A DNA stretch of 10,209 nt from Desulfuromonadaceae bacterium (GCA_027065245.1 JAMOOS010000194.1:1-10209); one strand, 5' to 3'. Positions 1 to 5,343 are shown, counted from the first letter of the stretch. Notes: a model not told the origin generated them from the sequence alone. Numbers and translations are program-made.

Positions 1-2
1 CA

Positions 3-302
3 GCACTGGCGGTAGTCGTCAGCGCCGACAGCCAGCGCAGTGATGTATGGATTGAGGATTGCTCCATAGCGGCCATCTGCCTGCAACTGGCGGCGGTTGA
101 ACTGGGGCTGGGCAGTTGCTGGGCGCAGATTAGACGGCGGGAAAACAGCACCGGCATCAGCGCCGGTGCCTACATAGCCAATATACTCGATCTGCCGGAA
201 AACCAGGAGGTAGTATGTGTTATCGGCATTGGCTACCCTGCTGAGGACAAGCCGCCCCACAGTCGCGATGACCTGCCGTGGGAGCATATCGTTGAGCGAT
301 AG
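3..302 (+). CDS. Nitroreductase-family protein, C-terminal part (5' end outside window)
   Basis: The open frame enters from the left edge and ends at TAG 300-302, giving 99 visible residues. The segment with D-C-S-I-A-A, then V-E-L-G-L-G-S-C-W, then a late V-V-C-V-I-G-I-G-Y-P matches the C-terminal half of the FMN-dependent nitroreductase fold. In that family the 'SxAAxxLxLAAxxxGLGS' helix sits at the dimer/flavin site and the 'GYP' strand lies near the C terminus. Members reduce nitro compounds, quinones or flavins with NAD(P)H in the cytoplasm, but the substrate cannot be told from this fragment. The N-terminal FMN-binding residues are not in the window. It converges with the ATP synthase operon and shares its terminator. 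Family assignment is fairly sure; specific function is unknown. Confidence 0.8.
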   Translation, partial: ALAVVVSADSQRSDVWIEDCSIAAICLQLAAVELGLGSCWAQIRRRENSTGISAGAYIANILDLPENQEVVCVIGIGYPAEDKPPHSRDDLPWEHIVER

Positions 303-330
303 CTGGTATATAGCTGAAAAGAAGTGGCAC

Positions 331-362
331 AAAAAAAGGCACCCGCAAGGGGTGCCTTTTTT
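331..362. terminator. Bidirectional intrinsic terminator between nitroreductase gene and atpE
   Basis: The stem GGCACCC (338-344) pairs with GGGTGCC (350-356) around a five-base loop. It is flanked by seven A (331-337) on the left and six T (357-362) on the right, so it reads as stem plus U-tract on both strands. It lies 28 bases past the nitroreductase stop and 23 bases past the atpE stop. It therefore likely ends both convergent transcripts, and marks atpE as the last gene of its operon. Confidence 0.9.
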
Positions 363-385
363 ATCGAACTATTCCTGCGCCAGAA

Positions 386-652
386 TTACTTGGCAGCCAG
401 TTCCATTACCTGAGCGGTAAACGGGTTGGCGAACAGGATGATCATGGCTACAACGAATACGTAGATAGCCAAAGACTCGATCATAGCCAGACCGATCATC
501 ATAGTAGTCATGATTTTACCGCTGGCGTTGGGGTTGCGGGCAACACCTTCAACTGCGGATTTAATAGCCAGACCCTGACCAATACCAGTACCGAAAGAAC
601 CGAGACCCATGCCGATACCGGCAGCCAGCATACACCATGCAAAAAACGTCAT
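386..652 (-). CDS. atpE: ATP synthase Fo subunit c
   Basis: This is the 88-residue proteolipid that forms the membrane rotor ring of F-type ATP synthase. Two hydrophobic helices flank the polar loop V-A-R-N-P (residues 37-41), which contacts F1. The ion-carrying carboxylate is Glu59 in the second helix (M-I-E-S-L-A-I-Y). The first helix has the glycine-rich G-x-G-x-G packing pattern and Gln26. Aligned to the Ilyobacter tartaricus rotor, Gln26, Glu59, Ser60 and Tyr64 match the Na+-site residues Gln32, Glu65, Ser66 and Tyr70, while Thr67 is replaced by Leu61; ion choice is therefore open. The start ATG follows GAGGAG (660-665) with a seven-base spacer. It is the last gene of the atpZ-atpI-atpB-atpE block; the b, delta and F1 genes are not here. 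Length is normal for the family. Confidence 0.97.
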   Translation of the reverse strand: MTFFAWCMLAAGIGMGLGSFGTGIGQGLAIKSAVEGVARNPNASGKIMTTMMIGLAMIESLAIYVFVVAMIILFANPFTAQVMELAAK

Positions 653-688
653 TGTACTTCTCCTCTACACAAAAAGTTATCTGTTTTT

Positions 689-727
689 CCTATACAGTAT
701 AGGACCTATCCACAACGCCTGCGGCGT
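689..727 (-). other. Two intercistronic hairpins between atpB and atpE
   Basis: The 86-base gap between atpB and atpE contains two inverted repeats. On the transcript the first is ACGCC-GCA-GGCGT (715-727). The second is CCTATA-CTG-TATAGG, within a 15-base inverted repeat CCTATAC/GTATAGG at 689-703. Neither is followed by a T run on the minus strand, so they do not look like terminators. The second ends 23 bases before the atpE SD. A role in mRNA processing or stability that helps overproduce subunit c is an inference from position. Confidence 0.45.
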
Positions 728-738
728 AATGGTACGAA

Positions 739-1413
739 TTAATGCGCCTCTTCCAGCGCACCGGCGATATAGATCATCGCCAGCAAGGTAAATACAAACG
801 CCTGGATAAACGCCACCAGAACCCCCATCAGCATCATGGGAATGGGCAGCACCAGCGGTACCAGAGCGATGAAAATCATCAGGACGATTTCGTGACCGTA
901 CATGTTGCCGAAAAGACGCAGCGACAACGACAACGGGCGCGCCAGATGACCGATTATCTCAATAACAAAAATCAGCGGCGCCAAAGCCAGCACCGGCCCC
1001 ATAAAATGCTTGAGATAGCCGATACCATGCTCTTTAAGACCGACGATATGAGTCATGGCAAACACCGTAAGCGCCATGGCAGCGTTGGTGTTGAGGTTGG
1101 CCGTGGGCGGATAGAAGCCGGGAATCAAACCGATGAGGTTGGATACCAGGATAAACAGCGCCAGGGTGGCGATAAGCGGGAAATACGCCTTCCCCTTAGG
1201 CCCCATGGTCTCCTCAACCAGATTCTCAATGCCGCCAATGAGGCTCTCCATAACACTCTGCAGATTGCCGGGTACCATCTTGATGCCGCGGGACACCACC
1301 AGTGCCAGCACGATGAGCATCAGCATCACCAGCCAGGTGTAGGTTACATGCTCGCCAAGATGGGTGTGCAGGTGCTCCTCAACCCATTTCAAGATTAAAA
1401 AAGGATGTGTCAT
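739..1413 (-). CDS. atpB: ATP synthase Fo subunit a
   Basis: Subunit a (224 residues) forms the two half-channels that carry ions to and from the c ring. The signature R-P-L-S-L-S-L-R-L-F-G-N-M spans about residues 159-171. Arg166 is the essential stator arginine (E. coli Arg210), Asn170 follows, and Gln204 matches the conserved glutamine of the last helix. Membrane segments are visible at about 27-41, 78-99, 110-125, 137-157, 173-190 and 193-216. The protein is shorter than the E. coli form, as is usual in deltaproteobacteria. An SD AAGGAGG lies in the 16-base gap after atpI and overlaps the atpI stop codon; a closer GGAG lies four bases from the ATG. It is co-transcribed with atpI upstream and atpE downstream. 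Confidence 0.97.
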   Translation of the reverse strand: MTHPFLILKWVEEHLHTHLGEHVTYTWLVMLMLIVLALVVSRGIKMVPGNLQSVMESLIGGIENLVEETMGPKGKAYFPLIATLALFILVSNLIGLIPGFYPPTANLNTNAAMALTVFAMTHIVGLKEHGIGYLKHFMGPVLALAPLIFVIEIIGHLARPLSLSLRLFGNMYGHEIVLMIFIALVPLVLPIPMMLMGVLVAFIQAFVFTLLAMIYIAGALEEAH

Positions 1414-1429
1414 TTAGCTCCGTGCCTCC

Positions 1430-1798
1430 TTACAAAATAACGCGCCCCAGTGTGGTCAGCAGTATATTGACGACCACCACCGAAAGCCCTATAACCAAAC
1501 CGAGTGGATTTACTTTTATTACTGCCACCAGCAGCACCAGCATTACCACCAGCGCTCCCAGCCGCATTATATAGCTGCGCTGAAAACGGTTCACCGCCGG
1601 TTGCCCCGGCATGGACAGCGCCCTGCACAGCGACGCATACAGCCACTGATAACCGCATACGGCAATAAGCCCGCCGCAGCCGGCAGCCAGTGCCACGTCT
1701 TTGCCAGCAAGCAGATAACTTGCGCTCACCATCACCAGCAGAATTACCCAGTTGCGCCGTGCCAATGTTTTGAGCAGTTGCTCTTCACTATTGTTCAC
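1430..1798 (-). CDS. atpI: ATP synthase protein I (AtpI/UncI-like)
   Basis: This 122-residue protein has four predicted membrane segments (about 16-32, 34-56, 76-94 and 98-118), with the basic stretch N-R-F-Q-R-S-Y between the two pairs. Size, topology and position directly before atpB fit AtpI, an accessory protein reported to assist c-ring assembly and proposed to take part in Mg2+ supply. It is not part of the finished enzyme. Sequence in this family is poorly conserved, so the call rests largely on gene order. The start is GTG (1796-1798), eleven bases inside the end of atpZ. A GGGAG and an AGGGCGG lie upstream but neither is ideally placed, so translation is probably coupled to atpZ. The stop TAA overlaps the atpB SD. 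Confidence 0.85.
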   Translation of the reverse strand: MNNSEEQLLKTLARRNWVILLVMVSASYLLAGKDVALAAGCGGLIAVCGYQWLYASLCRALSMPGQPAVNRFQRSYIMRLGALVVMLVLLVAVIKVNPLGLVIGLSVVVVNILLTTLGRVIL

Positions 1799-2063
1799 GA
1801 CCGCCCTGAGACTCCCGTTTCTGCCGTGCCAGCTCGCGGTTGGTCAGTATGAATATATTTCTGAACCCGGAGACGATGCCAAAACCGAGAAACAGCAGCA
1901 ACAGCCACGGTTCAGTGCCCAGCCAGCGATCCAGGTAGTATCCCATGGCCATGCCGATAAGAATCGACGCCACCATACAGATACCAACACTGGATAAAAA
2001 CCCCAGCGATTTGTACAGTTCCCGGCGTTCGGCAGCAGTTTGTTTTCGTTGCTCCAAGGCCAT
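1788..2063 (-). CDS. atpZ: AtpZ-like small membrane protein of the ATP synthase operon
   Basis: This is a two-helix membrane protein of 91 residues from the chosen start. A charged N terminus is followed by a helix at about 20-43 ending in G-Y-Y-L-D, then the link W-L-G-T-E-P-W, a second helix at about 52-72, and a basic tail. This is the AtpZ/'AtpI family' pattern; AtpZ with AtpI has been proposed to form a Mg2+/Ca2+ channel linked to ATP synthase. I start at ATG 2061-2063 because GGGGGAG (2073-2079) sits nine bases upstream. An in-frame ATG at 2118-2120 would add 19 residues but has no SD and lies between the -35 and -10 of the apparent operon promoter. A middle ATG (2070-2072) abuts the SD. 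It is the first gene of the Fo operon. Confidence 0.85.
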   Translation of the reverse strand: MALEQRKQTAAERRELYKSLGFLSSVGICMVASILIGMAMGYYLDRWLGTEPWLLLLFLGFGIVSGFRNIFILTNRELARQKRESQGGREQ

Positions 2064-2110
2064 GGACTCCATCTCCCCCGCTGGCTGATGTACTCTCTTA
2101 TAAACGCCGT

Positions 2111-2139
2111 CTTTTACCATAGTGCTGTAACGGTGTCAA
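2111..2139 (-). promoter_or_regulatory. Sigma70-type promoter of the atpZIBE operon
   Basis: On the minus strand a perfect -35 TTGACA (2134-2139) is followed, after 17 bases, by TAAAAG (2111-2116, four of six matches to the -10 consensus). Transcription would start near 2104, about 40 bases before the preferred atpZ ATG. The strong -35 and correct spacing support it; the -10 is weak. Confidence 0.6.
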
Positions 2140-2160
2140 TTCCAATCCCAAGCTATCTGG

Positions 2161-2172
2161 CAGGTACACCTG
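2161..2172. repeat. Short inverted repeat between divergent promoters (operator candidate)
   Basis: CAGGT-AC-ACCTG is a 12-base inverted repeat with five-base arms. It lies between the -35 boxes of the minus-strand atp promoter and the plus-strand RHH-gene promoter. One further CAGGT half-site occurs at 2254-2258 in the RHH leader. Such a site could bind a dimeric regulator such as the adjacent ribbon-helix-helix protein, but arms this short can occur by chance. Confidence 0.25.
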
Positions 2173-2195
2173 TTTTATCCATGTCATGCCCAAAT

Positions 2196-2224
2196 TTGAT
2201 ACTCGGACTGATCGGCCATATAGT
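2196..2224 (+). promoter_or_regulatory. Sigma70-type promoter of the ribbon-helix-helix gene
   Basis: TTGATA (2196-2201) and TATAGT (2219-2224), each five of six matches to consensus, are separated by exactly 17 bases. Transcription would begin near 2231, giving a leader of about 42 bases before the ATG at 2273. It is back to back with the atp promoter. Confidence 0.7.
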
Positions 2225-2272
2225 CGTGTATGAAGCGCAATTATTCACGCTAACAGGTCGGGGAGTCGGGCT

Positions 2273-2524
2273 ATGGAACAAACCAAAACGGAAGAATTTA
2301 CCACTCATTTGCCGCAACCCATGGCAGAAAAAATTGATCGCCTGGCAGCAAGAATCGATCGGCCGCGCAGCTGGGTAATTCATCAGGCGTTGCTGGCCTG
2401 GATAGAACTGGAAGAACAACACACCCGCCTGACTGAAGAAGCGCTGGCCGATGTGGATGCCGGTCGGGTTCTGGATCACGAAACTGTTCAGTCATGGGCC
2501 GACAGTCTGAACACCGACACTTAA
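2273..2524 (+). CDS. Ribbon-helix-helix (CopG/RelB-type) antitoxin-like protein, no visible toxin partner
   Basis: The 83-residue protein opens with a short strand (about 7-13, E-E-F-T-T-H-L-P), then a first helix (15-28), the turn R-P-R-S, and a second helix (33-47). This is the N-terminal DNA-binding fold of CopG-type regulators, which bind operators as dimers through the strand. The tail A-L-A-D-V-D-A-G-R-V-L-D-H-E and W-A-D-S-L closely resembles antitoxins encoded before RelE/ParE toxins. Those are normally followed at once by the toxin gene. Here the next 188 bases hold no RelE/ParE-like frame, only the mnmH promoter. The start is supported by GGGGAG (2260-2265) seven bases before the ATG, plus a good promoter. 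It may be an orphan antitoxin retained as a regulator, possibly of itself or the divergent atp operon (inference). Confidence 0.82.
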   Translation: MEQTKTEEFTTHLPQPMAEKIDRLAARIDRPRSWVIHQALLAWIELEEQHTRLTEEALADVDAGRVLDHETVQSWADSLNTDT

Positions 2525-2626
2525 GGATATTTCCCATTGATGAATTTGCGCATATGGCATACACGGGAAAACCGGTAGCCGACATAATCGCCACAACAAA
2601 AATACAGCTGGAGATCAATTCGTTCT

Positions 2627-2655
2627 TTGGCGTTTCTGTGCGCTTCTGCTACACT
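2627..2655 (+). promoter_or_regulatory. Extended -10 promoter of mnmH
   Basis: TTGGCG (2627-2632, four of six matches) is followed after 17 bases by TACACT (2650-2655), preceded by TGC, which makes an extended -10 (TGnTACACT). Transcription would start near 2662, about 50 bases before the mnmH ATG. This argues that mnmH is not simply read through from the RHH gene, and that the longer upstream frame is not translated. Confidence 0.55.
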
Positions 2656-2712
2656 CGCGGTTATCAGATAGCTTTGAATTGCTTATTTCCCCCGTTTTTC
2701 GCAGAAAAATAC

Positions 2713-3786
2713 ATGTTTAACAACTCCTTTGCCATAGACCTCAATTCCGCCCTGAAGCGCCGCGACGAGGGAGCGCTGTTTGTCGATGTACGCAGCCCGG
2801 CGGAGTTTGCCGACGGCACCATTCCCGGTGCCAGCAATGTGCCGGTGCTGAACGATGAAGAGCGCGCCCTCATCGGCCAGTTATATAAAGAGGAAGGTTC
2901 CAACAGCGCCAGAATGCGCGGCATGGAGATTGTCTCACCTAAAATTCCGCAGATGATCAAGCGAATCGCCGCGCTGCGTGGCGAATCACGCCGCCCGCTG
3001 GTCGTATTCTGCTGGCGTGGCGGCCTGCGCAGCCGGGCGGTTGCATCGTTTCTGCAGTTGTGCGGTTTGCCTGCTTTTCAGCTCAGTGGTGGGCACAAGG
3101 CGTTTCGCCGCCATGTGGTCGATTATTTTGAGCACGGCAGCTGGGGGCGGATGCTGGTGTTGCGCGGCCTGACCGGCGTGGGCAAGACGCGCATTCTGCA
3201 GCAGATGCAACGGGCACAGTACCCGGTTATCGACCTTGAAGCTATCGCCAACCACCGCGGCAGCGCTTTCGGTGGCGTCGGGTTGGGACAGCAGCCGACA
3301 CAGAAAAATTTTGAGGCTCTGCTGTGGGATCAGCTGCGTCATATCAGCCCACAGCAGTGGGCTCTAACCGAGGGAGAAAGCCGCCATATTGGCCGCTTGC
3401 TGCTGCCGTTGCGTTTTTTTCAGAGTTTGCAGCAGGAAACCACCATCTGGGTTAATGCCGCGCTGGAAAAGCGCATCGACATTATCCTGGAAGACTATCA
3501 GGTAGAGGATCTGCCGGAGGAGGTGTTTGTCCAGCCCATCCACTCGTTGCAGCGTCGCCTGGGTACCACCGAAGTGGAAAACATGCTTGATCTGCTGCAT
3601 AAAAAAAACTGGCATCAGCTGGTAACGGAACTGATGCTCAAATACTACGATCCCCTCTACCGCCACACCAAACCGGACAACCGGATCGAAATTGATGTCG
3701 ACCCGTTTCAGCGCGAATTTCCACAACTGCTGCAAGCCATCGACACCATCCTCAAGGCGCACCAATCCACGGGAGCAGTGGTATGA
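2713..3786 (+). CDS. mnmH: tRNA 2-selenouridine synthase (MnmH/SelU/YbbB)
   Basis: MnmH uses selenophosphate (from SelD) to convert 2-thiouridine at the wobble position of tRNAs for Lys, Glu and Gln to 2-selenouridine, via a geranylated intermediate. The 357 residues hold an N-terminal rhodanese domain (about 5-135). Its active-site loop C-W-R-G-G-L-R-S has the catalytic Cys100, equivalent to E. coli Cys97. A P-loop domain follows with G-L-T-G-V-G-K-T (152-159) and the family motif H-R-G-S-A-F-G (181-187). Length matches the 364-residue E. coli enzyme. The ATG at 2713 fits the family N terminus. The frame is open back to 2494, but that extension overlaps the RHH gene and precedes the promoter. 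The SD is weak. Presence implies selenium use; no selD lies in this window. A small cysteine-rich gene is translationally coupled downstream. Confidence 0.96.
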   Translation: MFNNSFAIDLNSALKRRDEGALFVDVRSPAEFADGTIPGASNVPVLNDEERALIGQLYKEEGSNSARMRGMEIVSPKIPQMIKRIAALRGESRRPLVVFCWRGGLRSRAVASFLQLCGLPAFQLSGGHKAFRRHVVDYFEHGSWGRMLVLRGLTGVGKTRILQQMQRAQYPVIDLEAIANHRGSAFGGVGLGQQPTQKNFEALLWDQLRHISPQQWALTEGESRHIGRLLLPLRFFQSLQQETTIWVNAALEKRIDIILEDYQVEDLPEEVFVQPIHSLQRRLGTTEVENMLDLLHKKNWHQLVTELMLKYYDPLYRHTKPDNRIEIDVDPFQREFPQLLQAIDTILKAHQSTGAVV

Positions 3787-3944
3787 GCGACGACAGCGCC
3801 AGTCGTTTCAACCCCCTGTGCGCCCGCTGCGCGCGCAACTGCCGCCAGAGCGCGGCGGTAAAGCTGGTGGAGTGCCCGCGTTTTGTCCCCTACCCGTTTA
3901 AACTGCGGCCGCAGCCGAAAAAACAGCTGGAACTGTTCAAGTAG
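3783..3944 (+). CDS. Small four-cysteine protein coupled to mnmH (function unknown)
   Basis: This 53-residue frame starts at ATG 3783-3785, overlapping the mnmH stop as ATGA. It has a good SD, GGGAG (3771-3775), seven bases upstream. The protein has Cys13, Cys16, Cys20 and Cys31 in the pattern CX2CX3CX10C, with the last in C-P-R-F. It ends in a lysine-rich tail (K-K-Q-L-E-L-F-K) and has no signal peptide or membrane helix. Four close cysteines in a small basic protein suggest a zinc knuckle or other metal site, perhaps RNA-binding; this is inference and I cannot name a family. The coupling to mnmH suggests a link to tRNA selenation or selenium handling, or simply co-expression. Its last eight bases overlap the 3' end of metX on the other strand. 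Composition and start signal make it a convincing gene despite its size. Confidence 0.8.
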   Translation: MSDDSASRFNPLCARCARNCRQSAAVKLVECPRFVPYPFKLRPQPKKQLELFK

Positions 3945-5052
3945 CCAGCCGGGCAAGAAAATCCACCACATGCGCAGTAAATTTTTCCGGCTCCACCAGG
4001 AAGGAATCGTGACCGTAGTCTGACTGTATCAGGTGGTATTGTACCGGCTTGCCCAGTTGCCGCAGAACCGCAACGACATCTTCAGTCTGTTTGGGCGGAT
4101 ACAGCCAGTCGGAAGAGAAGGCAAACCACAGCGAAGGACAGCTCACCGGCGATAGCGCTTCGGCCATGCCGGCGCTGCCCCAGGCTACATCATACAAGTC
4201 GAGAGCCTTGGCCAGATACAAAAACGAGTTGCAGTCAAAGCGGGCGGGAAAGCTGTTGCCGTTATACTCCAGATAGCGCTCCACCTCGAACTGGCCGAAG
4301 AAATCAAACAGACCGTCGCGGGCAGCAAAGCGGCGACCGAACTTCAGCTCCATGGAAGCCTCGGATAAAAAGGAGATATGCCCCACCGCCCGCGCCAAGG
4401 CAAAGCCGTTGCTGGGCGGGTGTTCCGGCTTGTAGTTGCCCTTTTTCCACAGCGGATCGTTGTAGATGGCCTGGCGCGCCAGAGCGTTGAGGGCGATGGC
4501 CATGGGCGAGGTGCGGCCGGTACCGGCAATGGGAATAATGGAGCGGACCATTTCGGGATACAGCAGCGCCCATTCCAGCGCCTGCATGGCCCCCATGCTG
4601 CCTCCAATAACACTGACCAGGGTGTCAATCTCAAGATGCTCGAGCAACATCTTCTGCGCCCGCACCATATCGCGCACCATCACCACCGGAAAACTCAGCC
4701 GATATGGCCGCCCCGTAGCTGGATTGATGCTGGTGGGACCGGTGGAACCTTTACACGAGCCGATGACGTTGGAGCAGATAATGTGATAGCGGTCGGTATC
4801 GAGCACCTTGCCCGGCCCGATAAGGTTATCCCACCAGCCGGGTTTTCGGTCATCAGCACTGTGACGACCGGCGGCATGGGCGTCGCCAGTCCAGGCGTGG
4901 GTAACCAGAATGGTGTTATCGCGCCCTTCGTTAAGGCGGCCATAACGCTCAAAGGCGATGGTGATCGGCCCGAGACGGCGGCCACTCTCCAGGCGCAGCT
5001 CTCTGTCAATGGTTACAGATTCAGTTGTTACGATTCCCACGCTGTCAGGCAC
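3937..5052 (-). CDS. metX: Homoserine O-acetyltransferase (MetX family)
   Basis: MetX transfers an acyl group, usually acetyl from acetyl-CoA, to homoserine, the committing step of methionine synthesis. It is an alpha/beta hydrolase. Numbered from the GTG start, the nucleophile elbow G-G-S-M-G has Ser152, and the triad is completed by Asp315 (F-S-S-D-W) and His348 (Y-G-H-D-S-F). The family motif T-H-A-W-T-G-D-A-H-A-A-G lies near 51-62. Acetyl versus succinyl specificity cannot be settled by eye. The frame is open to an ATG at 5107-5109, but that codon lies inside the riboswitch terminator hairpin. GTG 5050-5052, preceded by GAGAG with a six-base spacer, gives 371 residues starting P-D-S-V-G-I-V as in relatives. 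The gene is controlled by the SAM riboswitch upstream. Its 3' end overlaps the four-cysteine gene tail to tail. Confidence 0.95.
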   Translation of the reverse strand: MPDSVGIVTTESVTIDRELRLESGRRLGPITIAFERYGRLNEGRDNTILVTHAWTGDAHAAGRHSADDRKPGWWDNLIGPGKVLDTDRYHIICSNVIGSCKGSTGPTSINPATGRPYRLSFPVVMVRDMVRAQKMLLEHLEIDTLVSVIGGSMGAMQALEWALLYPEMVRSIIPIAGTGRTSPMAIALNALARQAIYNDPLWKKGNYKPEHPPSNGFALARAVGHISFLSEASMELKFGRRFAARDGLFDFFGQFEVERYLEYNGNSFPARFDCNSFLYLAKALDLYDVAWGSAGMAEALSPVSCPSLWFAFSSDWLYPPKQTEDVVAVLRQLGKPVQYHLIQSDYGHDSFLVEPEKFTAHVVDFLARLAT

Positions 5053-5092
5053 CGGCCACTCTCTTTGTTGGCGGAATGTATCCGCGCCAAGT

Positions 5093-5127
5093 AAAAAGAC
5101 CCTGCTCATTCGGGTGAGCAGGGTCTT
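5093..5127 (-). terminator. SAM riboswitch expression platform: intrinsic terminator
   Basis: A perfect 13-base-pair stem (5096-5108 with 5115-5127) closes a six-base loop and is followed on the minus strand by a T run (5093-5097). Its 5' arm can instead pair with the aptamer's closing strand: GTCTT (5156-5160) with AAGAC (5123-5127), GG with CC, and TGAG (5166-5169) with CTCA (5115-5118). SAM binding would hold the closing strand in P1 and free the terminator, which makes this an OFF switch. Confidence 0.93.
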
Positions 5128-5163
5128 GTGGATACAGTGAAGTCACAAATATCGTAAGACGCC

Positions 5164-5275
5164 GTCTCATCTCTCCCCCGCAGCCGGGGGGTGGAATTAG
5201 CACCTGCCATCTTCGCCATGAAGACCGGTTGCTGTGGTTTCATCGGGCCTGTCCCTCCACCACTCTGGATAACAC
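5164..5275 (-). promoter_or_regulatory. SAM-I (S-box) riboswitch aptamer upstream of metX
   Basis: The minus strand carries the conserved S-box core: AGAGTGGTGGAGGGAC, then GGCCCGATGAAACC and GCAACC, then GGTGCTAATTCCACC (about 5190-5204). P1 is formed by GTGTTATC (5268-5275) with GATGAGAC (5164-5171), seven of eight positions pairing including one G-U. P3 is TCTTC/GAAGA (5220-5224 with 5210-5214). P4 is CCCCCG/CGGGGG (5185-5190 with 5175-5180) with a four-base loop. The aptamer is followed by a leader terminator before metX, so methionine synthesis is switched off when S-adenosylmethionine is plentiful. Confidence 0.95.
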
Positions 5276-5292
5276 GTTGTCGTTGCAATCTC

Positions 5293-5321
5293 AATCTAGT
5301 GTATAGCCGCGCCGTTGTCAA
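5293..5321 (-). promoter_or_regulatory. Sigma70-type promoter of the riboswitch-metX transcript
   Basis: On the minus strand TTGACA (5316-5321, perfect) is followed after 17 bases by TAGATT (5293-5298, four of six matches). The start near 5286 is about ten bases before riboswitch P1. It lies just downstream of the cysS stop. No terminator was seen between cysS and this promoter, so some cysS transcripts may also run into the riboswitch. Confidence 0.7.
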
Positions 5322-5343
5322 TCACCTAACCGCAACCATCTTT

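Noticed and set aside
742..1398. Long plus-strand open frame opposite atpB (218 residues)
   Set aside because: It is rich in Gln, His and Arg, as expected for the complement of hydrophobic codons, and has no SD or family resemblance. atpB on the other strand is certain.
1410..1658. Alternative minus-strand frame (82 residues) across atpI and its junction with atpB
   Set aside because: It overlaps the well-supported atpI frame, runs through the atpB SD, and has low-complexity Gly/Ala composition.
2540..2578. Short frame after the RHH gene (M-N-L-R-I-W-H-T) as a truncated RelE/ParE toxin
   Set aside because: Only 12 codons, with no SD and no downstream homology in any frame, so the resemblance is too short to mean anything.
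2494..2712. N-terminal extension of the mnmH frame (73 extra residues starting inside the RHH gene)
   Set aside because: It overlaps the RHH gene out of frame, lies mostly upstream of the mnmH promoter, has no SD and does not look like the MnmH N terminus.
3903..3914. Perfect 12-base palindrome CTGCGGCCGCAG
   Set aside because: It lies inside the four-cysteine coding region, is GC-rich, and has no T run or partner; probably chance.
4378..5094. Long plus-strand open frame opposite metX (238 residues)
   Set aside because: Shadow of metX codon bias; no start signal and no recognisable motif.
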